Assembly (NCBI GenBank): GCA_964035575.1
Contig: OZ037866.1
Span: 1,426,001 to 1,490,000, forward strand
Source of the DNA: Rhynchopus sp. YZ270_cl-10
Taxonomy: Eukaryota; Euglenozoa; Diplonemea; Diplonemida; Diplonemidae
Length of the DNA stretch: 64,000 bases
Direction of reading: 5' to 3'
The notes beneath the pieces are model-generated. The model saw nothing but the letters and a program-made list of their open reading frames with translations. It had not been told where the DNA came from and did no database searches. Position numbers and translations under genes: made by a program. This document shows positions 54,410-63,358 of the stretch, piece by piece (position 1 is the stretch's first letter; every line of letters begins with the position of its first letter).

Positions 54410-55786
54410 ATGGGCCAGGACCCACATGAAAAGGATTTGCTCCTCAACGACGGCACCATAGTGGACGAGGACGGCGATGCGTATGACGACACCGACGTGC
54501 AGTCCTCCACCGCTAGCTACCTCACACGCCCCACGATCCGCAAGGAGATGCTCAAAAGCTACTTCAACGTTGTGTGCACGATGGCGGGGACCGGGATCCT
54601 GCAGCTGTCGTTCACGCTGCACCAGGGCGGGTGGATGATGCTTGCCCTCCTCGTCCTTGTTGCCGTGATGGCGCTGTACACAGGACTGCTTGTGATGGAC
54701 AACCTGTACCGGCCGTCGGGGAGGCTCGCTGGCTACCCTGAGACTGGAGAGGCAGCGTTTGGGATGAAAGGGAAGATTGTCGTGCAGGTGTTCCAGAAGG
54801 CCACGCTGCTTGGTGTGTCGACGTTGTTCTTGATTCTTGCGGCAGGGTTCATGCGCGACTGCTACGACCAGGCGGACAGCAGCAACAACCCAACCAAAAA
54901 GCAGTGGACGCTCATCGCTGCAGCGCTCGTCGCCTTCCCTACACTGTGCCTCGCGAACGTCGATGCGCTTTCCTTCACCTCCGCCCTGGGCGGCTTTGTC
55001 ACAGTCGGCGGTGTTGTGGGTGTCATCGTCCTCTCCATCACACACGAACCCTCCGGAGAGGTGGGACACACAACGATCAATGTGTCCAACTTCCCTATCG
55101 CCTTCAGCGCTGTGTGCCTTTCCTTCGGTGGGCACGCATGCTTTCCCACGATCCAGCATAACATGGCAAAGGTCGGTGTCGGGCGGAAGCGTTTCAAGAA
55201 GGTGCTGAACTGGTCGTTCCTGACACTGCTTCTCTTCTACGTGCCTGTCGCCTTTGTAGGGTACTACATCTACGGTGACGATGTGAAGTCGCCCATTGTC
55301 GACTCGCTCCCCATCTCCAACCCTGGCACCATCACAATCAAGCTTGCGATGCTTGTCAACACGCTTCTCACATTCCCCATTCTCCAGCACGTTGTCTTCA
55401 GCGAAATTGAAGACCACTGGAACCTGATCCCCGAGGACGGACGGTACCTCACCTCCCTGGATATGTCCATCATTGCACCACGTCTTGCACTCCGTAGTGC
55501 GTGTCTCGCGTTCTCGACGATTGTTGCGTACTTTGTGCCGTACTTCGATGACTTCATGTCTCTCGTCGGTGCGCTCTGTGTCACCATGATGGTGTTCGTG
55601 CTGCCCTGCGTCTTTGCCATCCGCCTCCACGAGATGGAGCGTGAGGAGGGTCCACGTAGCTCTCGCGTCTGGTGGTGGTACGCCTGGATGACCCTCATCA
55701 TGATTGTGGGGACTGTCGGTGGTGGTGTGGGAGTCGAACAGTCTGTCTCGAACCTGATCAGCGATGTGAAGAATCACAAAGAATGA
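54410..55786 (+). CDS. Amino acid transporter (AAAP family)
   Basis: 458 residues. A hydrophilic acidic N-terminus (DEDGDAYDDTD) is followed by about 11 membrane segments from residue 48. The first has the family hallmark VVCTMAGTGILQLSFTLHQGGW (here split: GTGILQLSF, then LHQGGW), corresponding to the unwound GxGxLxLP region of SLC32/36/38 and fungal Avt proteins. Further marks are LSFGGHACFPTIQHNM and YYIYGDDVKSPIV, typical of the sixth and seventh segments. It probably moves amino acids with protons or sodium across the plasma or vacuolar membrane; the substrate cannot be read from sequence. Single exon. Confidence 0.92.
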   Translation: MGQDPHEKDLLLNDGTIVDEDGDAYDDTDVQSSTASYLTRPTIRKEMLKSYFNVVCTMAGTGILQLSFTLHQGGWMMLALLVLVAVMALYTGLLVMDNLYRPSGRLAGYPETGEAAFGMKGKIVVQVFQKATLLGVSTLFLILAAGFMRDCYDQADSSNNPTKKQWTLIAAALVAFPTLCLANVDALSFTSALGGFVTVGGVVGVIVLSITHEPSGEVGHTTINVSNFPIAFSAVCLSFGGHACFPTIQHNMAKVGVGRKRFKKVLNWSFLTLLLFYVPVAFVGYYIYGDDVKSPIVDSLPISNPGTITIKLAMLVNTLLTFPILQHVVFSEIEDHWNLIPEDGRYLTSLDMSIIAPRLALRSACLAFSTIVAYFVPYFDDFMSLVGALCVTMMVFVLPCVFAIRLHEMEREEGPRSSRVWWWYAWMTLIMIVGTVGGGVGVEQSVSNLISDVKNHKE

Positions 55787-56449
55787 TTTTGCTGAAAGGT
55801 GTCGTAAAACGTGGCAAACATTACGAGGCTTAGAGAGGAGCCTGGGCATATTATTCAACTTTTTTTTTACCAAGAAATGGAGAATCCGAGAACTGTGAAG
55901 AAAATCAGTGCAACACAAATAATAGGGGATGGGATGGAGTGGGGTGACTCATGTGGAGGGGTGAGCATTGTCCTTTTATATCTGAAAAGACTGTTTTGGA
56001 ACGGGAGCCCAACACCGCCAAACTCGGGTCAAAATCAGTGGAGCTGGCAGCACTCCTGCATATTTTTTCTTCTCAAACGCTTTTTTCATGAAAGAGTACC
56101 GGAACATCTGTTTCTTCCAATGTAAACCACGAAAATGGATGTAGGACTACATGAAAGTCCACACCGGAGCACCGATCAGTGCACCAAAATGTACCCTGCC
56201 ACAAGAGGGCTTTTGTATTTCAAGGTGGAGAGCCAACAAACCAACCTTATTTTTTTATTCGGGGTGGTCAGTGCCTGCGTCCGAGAGGCGTTTGCATTAT
56301 CAACTTCACCTCTTTTTTCCTCTCCCCCGTTTTGTAGTCTTTTGAGCAAAGCAAAGAGTAACGAGTCTCTCGAGCATTTTTTGCGATATTACCCGCAGAC
56401 CCCCTCGCAGCGCTGGTGCAGCGCAGCCAAATGTGTTCCCACCACCCCC
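55787..56449. other. Intergenic spacer
   Basis: No gene. Contains the fourth CCTGCGTCCG motif with pyrimidine tract (56271-56340) and GAGGGCTTTTGTATTTCAAG at 56203. Confidence 0.5.
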
Positions 56450-57660
56450 CCCCATAGGGGGTCCGACTCCCTAGTAAAATTTTGTCCGGTTTTTAATTTT
56501 TTCAACATTAGGCCATTTCCCGGGCACCCCCGGGTGAATCCTGCCCCCAAAATAGGGTTTCTGGGCCCTGTGGGGCTAAATTCACCCTCTAGGTACCCCA
56601 AAATATGAAAAAAATTGAAAAATATGGTGAAAAATCGGGTTTTTGGCCTTTTGGGCACTATGGCCAGTTTTGACTAAATTTCCAAAAAAAAATCAAAAAA
56701 AGCCCCAAAAATAGACGAAAAAAGGAGTCTCTGGCCACAATTTCGGCCCAAAAATGTGTTTTGAGTCCATTGCAAACGGTTTTTCGCCTTTTTGCCACTT
56801 TTTTTGACGATTTTTTGGTGTTTTTAGGTGCAAAAACAACCCCAGAACAACCCCAGAACAACCCCAGAACACTTTTTCACCACATTCTGGATCAATATCT
56901 AGTCGAACTTTTTGCTGAAAACCGCCGAAAAACCACCCCTGTAAGTCAGATTATACCGAATGGTGCTCCAATTCCCACAATAACACCCAAATCTACGTCA
57001 GAAAATAGGGGGAAAAAAACACACTTTTTTCAAAAAGGTCGTCAGGCAGGTTCCATAATGAGCTTTTTGAAAAAAGTGTGTTTTTTTCCCCCTATTTTCT
57101 GACGTAGATTTGGGTGTTATTGTGGGAATTGGAGCACCATTCGGTATAATCTGACTTACAGGGGTGGTTTTTCGGCGGTTTTCAGCAAAAAGTTCGACTA
57201 GATATTGATCCAGAATGTGGTGAAAAAGTGTTCTGGGGTTGTTCTGGGGTTGTTCTGGGGTTGTTTTTGCACCTAAAAACACCAAAAAATCGTCAAAAAA
57301 AGTGGCAAAAAGGCGAAAAACCGTTTGCAATGGACTCAAAACACATTTTTGGGCCGAAATTGTGGCCAGAGACTCCTTTTTTCGTCTATTTTTGGGGCTT
57401 TTTTTGATTTTTTTTTGGAAATTTAGTCAAAACTGGCCATAGTGCCCAAAAGGCCAAAAACCCGATTTTTTACCATATTTTTCAATTTTTTTCATATTTT
57501 GGGGTACCTAGAGGGTGAATTTAGCCCCACAGGGCCCAGAAACCCTATTTTGGGGGCAGGATTCACCCGGGGGTGCCCGGGAAATGGCCTAATGTTGAAA
57601 AAAATAAAAACCGGACAAAATTCCTTAAGGAATTCCTTAAGAGTCGGACCCCCTAGCCCC
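56450..57660. repeat. 1.2 kb near-perfect palindrome, arms about 590 bp, spacer 25 bp
   Basis: The left arm, about 56455-57037, and right arm, 57063-57655, are reverse complements with almost no differences. The 25 bp spacer is at 57038-57062. The same short frames are found on opposite strands in both arms (67 residues at minus 56658-56861 and plus 57239-57442). The arms diverge mainly at the outer edge. A fragment of the same repeat is at 10508-10545. No convincing gene. Confidence 0.92.
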
Positions 57661-59788
57661 CCCCCCACCTCCCTTTTCTTTTTGCGAAACTGAAACACTT
57701 TAGTATATGCTTTGTTTGTAAGCAGACCGACGTCTTTCTGACCCCCCCCTCTCCCCGCAAAACATAAAAGGTGTTCTGTCCCCAGGCCTCCAAATCATCT
57801 GCCCTTTTTTCTCGAGATCAGACCCGGTTTGCGTGTTTTTTGCGGTGATGCCATACACTCCACTTCCCTCGGCGGGAACTTGGGGAATCCCCGCACTAAG
57901 CAGCACCGAGTTACAGTTATAAATTCTGCGTACATTTTTTTTTCTCTTTTTCAAATTTTAGATCAAAGGAAATCCTTTTGGTGCTATTCTGAGATGTTCT
58001 ATTGTTTTTTGGGGTGTTTCAGAAATTCTGTTTATTATTTATTCACCTTTTTGATACAAAACCACTCATACATCTGTTGCAAATGTGAGATTTTTTTTTT
58101 TTTGGTGTTTTTTTTTTTGAAATCCTATTGCAGGAAAGGCTTTGGGCAAGAAAATACCGCCATTTGCATTTCCGGAATCCGTCCGTTCTGTGGGTGGGGT
58201 CAATTTGCGAAATTGGACACATTTTTCTCAGCGAGCCAATTACTCTCCACAGTGGGGGTCGCAATCAATGTGTGATTGAATTTCCTCCCCGCTCACCACC
58301 CCCTTTTCATCTACTTCCCAAAATAGGAAAGCAGCCGTCAGAAAAAATGCAGATTTCCAGAAAAGAAAAAAATACGAGATTTTTCAGATCTCCAATCCCG
58401 ATTCAGGTAGAGCCATGTATTGGTGTGGCTGAAGGGGGTGGTTCGCGCACTTATTGCGCCCCCCCATTCATCCACTCCATGTATATTTTTCTTCTTTTTT
58501 TTTTGCAAAAAACGAACAACGGATAAATAGAGAAGAGAATTCATTTTTTACCAACTTTTTGTATTTATTTTTTTTGTGGGAGCAAAAAAAAAAAATGGAA
58601 ATCAGGCAATAGATGCTCTTCGGGAGTTGCGAGTGTGTGTTTTTTTTTTTTGTGATAGCTATTACGTATCCGAGATCTTCCTCCCGGGTTTCATTTCGGC
58701 CATTTTGGTTTTTTGGTTTTTTTTTTGCTTTCTTTTTTGTGTATCAGCGTGGCGTGTCGTGTCGTGTGTGTCTCTCTCTGTTATGCGTACTTAGCCTCCG
58801 CTCTCCTCTTTGCGAGCGGTTTACATGGTGGCGTACCCATCTCTCAAAATCTGAAAAATAAAATTATTTCTTCCCTGGACCTGGTGATTTTGAACCTCAT
58901 TCTGTTATGCCGTACAGAGAGGAAGTCTTATTATTATCTTACGTCTTTTCTTCAAACTTTTTTGTGGGAGATGTCAACAGGTTGCGCATCCGTCTTACAA
59001 AAAAACCCCCAGATTTTTTTGTTGTTGTGTTATCGGAATTTTTATTTGCCGGTGTGGCTGGTCTGATGGAAGTACCCTCAGGCAAACACCCGGTACTGCA
59101 AACTCTGGTGTGGTATGTGGCTCGTGTTGGGCATTGTTTGACTGTTTGACATTGTGACGAAGCTAAAGCGTGTGTCCTAAACTTTTTTGAGGGATGCCGT
59201 ATTGTACAGAACTGCTCCTTTGGTGTGCGGTAAACCCAAAAAGTTGATGAATGACGCACCTGTTAGCTTAGGCAGCGACCCACCTGATTTTGCCTGAAAT
59301 TTGGTGGGGTTGGGAGCGTTAAGTATTTAAACCCCACCAAAGATGGGCGCACACATCACATGGTATCAAAAATAAATGCAGAGCATGAGAAGGAACACTT
59401 TTCCTTTTCGATATGTCAGCTCGGTTCCCTCCTTGAACATCTCTCTCCCTTTCCGGGGCTCTTTTTAGGATATCATGTCTCTCAAGTTTTCTGTCGTCAC
59501 GCAGAGAGACAACCCCTCCCCTTATTGGTTTTACATATTTCCAAAAAAAAAAGTAACTTTATTGGGTTAAATTCCCCCATTGTTAAGGTTTTATTCCTTA
59601 TGAAATTCATTTGGCCTTCGGGCGACTTTGTGTACAGAACCCATCCTTGGACAGGGTGATTGTCGAGGCTACAAAAAAAAGGAGGAAAAAAAGGGAAACT
59701 AAGGAGAAAAGTGGAGGACATCCTTGGGTGTCTACACTCTTACTCTAACACTATTACGATCAAGTTTTCAAAAAAAAAAAAAAATAAG
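57661..59788. other. 2.1 kb spacer
   Basis: No gene recognised. 58155-58215 is a reverse copy of the dispersed TGACCCC motif (ATTTGCATTTCCGGAATCCG, GTGGGTGGGGTCAATTTGC). The rest is AT-rich with long T runs. Confidence 0.5.
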
Positions 59789-59796
59789 GGAAAAAA

Positions 59797-60532
59797 CAGG
59801 GCTCTCAAGATCCTCCACGAAAAAAGCAGAATTTTCGAAATGAGGAGGATTTCATTTTTGCAAAAAAACACCCCAAAAAAAAAATTTTCCCCCCGCAACA
59901 AGCGGTCGTCGCGCGCTTCGCGCGCGCCTCCCTGACAGCCACAGAGCGGAGAGGCGGGTCAATTTTGCGAGATAATAAAAAACGGAAATTTAATCTTTTC
60001 TCTTGCACCGTACGCTCCACGAACCATACAAAACCAATACGTCTAACTCCAATGCGTCTCAAAATGGCAAAAATTTTGCAGCTTTGGGGTCAAGTTGCAT
60101 TCTTCGGCTGCAAAAATTCAAGGGTATCCAAAGACATTGCCAACTCTATTTTTTTGCGGAGCAAAAAAATAATATAAATGGCGCCGCAGGCGAAAAAAAA
60201 TTAGGGTACGGTGTAAAAATGCTTCCTTTTACACCACAGAATCACTCAACGAACCCTTTTTTTGAGTAGCAAAAAATGAAAATGGCGCCGCAGGCAAATT
60301 TTTTTTAAGGTGCAGCCCTGGACGGTGCATACAGGCTCGGGAAAATATTGGCTCCCTCGGGGGAGACAAAGTGACTCCCCACAATAAAACCCCTAGGAGG
60401 ATAATCCTCCACCCGAGCCCGCCAAAAAAAAAAAAAAAATGGAGGAAATCCTCCACCAAAAAAGCCTGAAAAAAAAAAAAAAAGCCCCTGGAGGAAATAT
60501 CCTCCCCTACGTGGAGGATCTTGAGAGCACTG
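59797..60532. mobile_element. Non-autonomous hAT-like element, 736 bp
   Basis: The left end CAGGGCTCTCAAGATCCTCC is inverted at the right end (CGTGGAGGATCTTGAGAGCA then CTG), matching 22 of 23 positions. Both sides are flanked by the same eight bases, GGAAAAAA, at 59789-59796 and 60533-60540. CAGGG termini with an 8 bp target duplication are hallmarks of hAT elements. The interior has more AGGAGGATTT-type copies, the CGCGCGCTTCGCGCG hairpin shared with 35.9 kb, and two GGCGCCGCAGGC copies, but no transposase. Confidence 0.8.
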
Positions 60533-60540
60533 GGAAAAAA

Positions 60541-61217
60541 ACAACAACACGTGAAATGCTGTCCGGTTTGTGAGGCTAAAGCTCTCAGAAATGGTACCAC
60601 CTTCTCATGCTCAAAATGAAAGGGCAAATCAAGAGAGTTTCCGTCTCGCACTGTGCTTCCACGCCACCCATATGCTTTCCCTCTTCACTGGATGTGAAGG
60701 TGTATGTGAAATCAGTTATTTTTTTTGGGGGGCAAATCCTTTACTAGGCCTTAGTAAGGGATCCTGTCTCATGTGCCTGCGTGCGTTGCTTTGTGCGCCA
60801 AATTTTTTTGTAATTTGTGCCTGAGTCAGGTGAGTGGTGTGTCTGCTTAACTACATATTGTTTTTAGCACACCCTTCTCTGTGTGTGTGAGCGTTTTTGA
60901 AAACAAGGTGACCAACTGTGAGGTTGAGGCCTTCTCTCCTTCCAACCCGCCTCCACCCACGTGCTTTCCCCCCTACTTTTGTTGATGCAGAAAATTGCTG
61001 TGTTGATACTCACATTTCCCACGTTTGCTGTGCATCGCTGTGATTTCCACCCAGACACTCCAGGCACACCTTTGAACCTCGCACAGCTCTAGCTATTCTC
61101 CTTCCCGCCTGCCCACAGGCTGTTTGCCTACGATTCCCCTTGTCTTTCAAGTGGTCAAACTGCTTGGCTAACGGGGTTTTCTCCCACATCCCACCCACCC
61201 ACCCACTCACCCACCAG
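60541..61217. other. Intergenic spacer
   Basis: No gene recognised. The end is a C-rich tract (CACCCACCCACCCACTCACC) leading to CCAG at 61217, 9 bases before the next start. Confidence 0.5.
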
Positions 61218-61226
61218 AGCAAACAC

Positions 61227-62324
61227 ATGATGCAAGCCTTAACCCTGCTCGCTCTCTGTGGCGTGGCTGCAGGACTTGACGTGAAGGGCCTTGCTTTGGG
61301 CACCCCTGGGTCCTGCGGCGCAGTGCAGTACGTGGAGGAGGGGCCGTGGTTGGCGCAGAACTGCAGCGGGAACAGCATCAACATCATATGGGCACGGATG
61401 TGGAACGGCACCCACGGGTACGCGTACTCGACAGACATGGCTGTTGCGAACGACGGGATCTCGTTCCGTCGTACGACCGACTCTGGTGTGCACTGGGTAG
61501 TCGTTTATCGGTTGTCGCCCTTTGAAGCGTACACAGACCTTGACTGGCGTGATTGGAGCACTGCCATTGCGACAGGGTGGACGAAGGGCGGCGACGTGAG
61601 CATGCCGATGCTGCTGCGTACTGGTGACGGTGGTGACGCGTGGAAGGCAGCTTCGGTGAGCTTCCCCCCAGGGGTCGTCGACAGCTATGCGATCCACGCG
61701 ATGGCGGTGGCGTGGTACGTCGGCGACAAAGCGCTTGCGGGCGGCTACGTGCGCAGCAAGACCGATGCGACGCAGACGTTCGGCGCGTTGTACCACACAA
61801 CCGACGCAGGCTTGACGTGGACGTTCCGCGTGGAGGCAACCGTTGCGCTCATTGACCACATCCACCCGGTCACCGACACACAGCTCTGGTTCGGCGGCGT
61901 CTCGCTCGAGAACCGTGCTGCCATCTGGCGCACACACGACGAAGGCGACTCGCTCATCAGGGAGACCATTGAGGGGGACGAGCAGTTTGTGGGCTCTGCC
62001 GCATACCAGGTGAACATGAAGAACAACGGCACTGCGGCCATTGCGGGGCGTGCGATTGTCGGGAACCACGATGCCATTCTGCGCTACTTCCCAGAGGAGT
62101 ACACGTGGCGCATGGACTACCACAGCTTCCACTACGACGAGCAGGTGCATATGTGCTACAACAACCACAACGGCAGCTTTGCCGTCGCAGCCGGCGCAAC
62201 GAACACCCTCACCCAACCGTTCATCAAGCAGTGGTCCACCACAACAAACGAGTGGAAGCTGTCGCTTCTCACAACAACTCTCACCTCGCCGCAGGCCTTC
62301 CACACCATCTACATCTTCTACTGA
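61227..62324 (+). CDS. Secreted Asp-box beta-propeller protein
   Basis: 365 residues. ATG 61227 opens a signal peptide (MMQALTLLALCGVAAG) and lies just after a CCACCAG acceptor-like site; the in-frame ATG at 61140 would bury it. At least four Asp-box motifs of the form SxDxGxxW occur: TTDSGVHW, TGDGGDAW, TTDAGLTW and THDEGDSL, spaced about 45-65 residues apart, as in sialidase, YCF48 and related propellers. Several NxT/S sites suggest N-glycosylation. The sialidase RIP and catalytic residues are not evident, so a binding role is as likely as an enzyme. Single exon. Confidence 0.82.
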   Translation: MMQALTLLALCGVAAGLDVKGLALGTPGSCGAVQYVEEGPWLAQNCSGNSINIIWARMWNGTHGYAYSTDMAVANDGISFRRTTDSGVHWVVVYRLSPFEAYTDLDWRDWSTAIATGWTKGGDVSMPMLLRTGDGGDAWKAASVSFPPGVVDSYAIHAMAVAWYVGDKALAGGYVRSKTDATQTFGALYHTTDAGLTWTFRVEATVALIDHIHPVTDTQLWFGGVSLENRAAIWRTHDEGDSLIRETIEGDEQFVGSAAYQVNMKNNGTAAIAGRAIVGNHDAILRYFPEEYTWRMDYHSFHYDEQVHMCYNNHNGSFAVAAGATNTLTQPFIKQWSTTTNEWKLSLLTTTLTSPQAFHTIYIFY

Positions 62325-62938
62325 AAAATGCTTGAAAATAAGAATACTGAGGTGAACGATTTTGTTTCAAGGTGACCCAGCAGGCTCAGGTTCATCCTAC
62401 CCACTTTTTCCTTTTGTCGTGGAAATAAAAAACAGTGTGATTGTGTTAAAAGGTATAGGTGGGGGACAATTGAGAATGTTGCAGTTTTTGTGTGTCCCTT
62501 TTATTTAATTGAAAATTAGTTCATTCTACTCACGACACGGGTGTCGCCCTTGGTTTTTGCAGCCCTTTTGGCGCAAAAATGCCACATCCATATTTTGCTT
62601 CCAATGTTCGAACAGCTTTAGGCTCTCTGCTTTGTTATCTATTTATTTTGCGCTTTTTTGTTAGAGCCCTTTTGCTGTCAGCTTCCACAACAATACCCAC
62701 CTCCTCCCCACGCAATTTTTTTTGCAACTGACGCGCTGGAGAGGCCCTGGCCAAACATGGCGTGTTAGGGGAAATATATTCGTCGCACAGATTAGATCAG
62801 AGACCCCACCCGATATGTTTCTCATTTTACCTCTTTTGTGCTCCGCCACCGACACTCCCATTTTCTGTACTTCAGGCAATAATCATATACCATCACACAC
62901 TGACACAGTCCGCGTGTGCTGGAAACAATCAATTTTTT

Positions 62939-62939
<1 letters not shown>
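62325..62939. other. Intergenic spacer
   Basis: No gene recognised. Confidence 0.5.

Positions 62940-62987
<48 letters not shown>
62940..62987 (+). repeat. 48 bp A-run
   Basis: An uninterrupted run of 48 A, far longer than other runs in the window. It could be the tail of a retroposed copy or the tail of an element whose next copy begins just after it. Confidence 0.9.
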
Positions 62988-62990
<3 letters not shown>

Positions 62991-63019
62991 TTTCAGAAAC
63001 AATACAGAAACAGAAAAAG

Positions 63020-63312
63020 CAGGGGAGATACAGAAGAAAAAGCAAAAGCAGGGACTACGAGCCATACTCTAAAAGGATACAGAAGTAAAAAGCAAAAGCA
63101 GGGACTACGAGCCATACTCTAAAAGGATACAGAAGTAAAAAGCAAAAGCAGGGACTACGAGCCATACTCTAAAAGGATACAGAAGTAAAAAGCAAAAGCA
63201 GGGACTACGAGCCATACTCTAAAAGGATACAGAAGTAAAAAGCAAAAGCAGGGACTACGAGCCATACTCTAAAAGGATACAGAAGTAAAAAGCAAAAGCA
63301 GGGACTACGAGC
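63020..63312 (+). repeat. 50 bp tandem repeat, about 5.5 copies
   Basis: Units begin AAAAGGATACAGAAGTAAAA and continue AGCAAAAGCAGGGACTACGA then GCCATACTCT, with starts at 63071, 63121, 63171, 63221 and 63271. The last partial unit runs into CCCAGAGAGGAGCCAGGGAC, about 45 bases before an ATG. Confidence 0.95.
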
Positions 63313-63358
63313 CCAGAGAGGAGCCAGGGACCACGAGCCCTTTTTTCAAACCGTCAAC

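Noticed and set aside
54302-55918. 538-residue minus-strand frame over the transporter
   Set aside because: It is a shadow of the plus-strand amino acid transporter, which has clear family motifs.
61239-62303. 354-residue minus-strand frame over the beta-propeller gene
   Set aside because: Arg/His/Val-rich shadow of the plus-strand gene, which has a signal peptide and Asp-boxes.
63030-63310. 50 bp tandem repeat as a CRISPR array
   Set aside because: The units are contiguous with no unique spacers, in a eukaryotic context.
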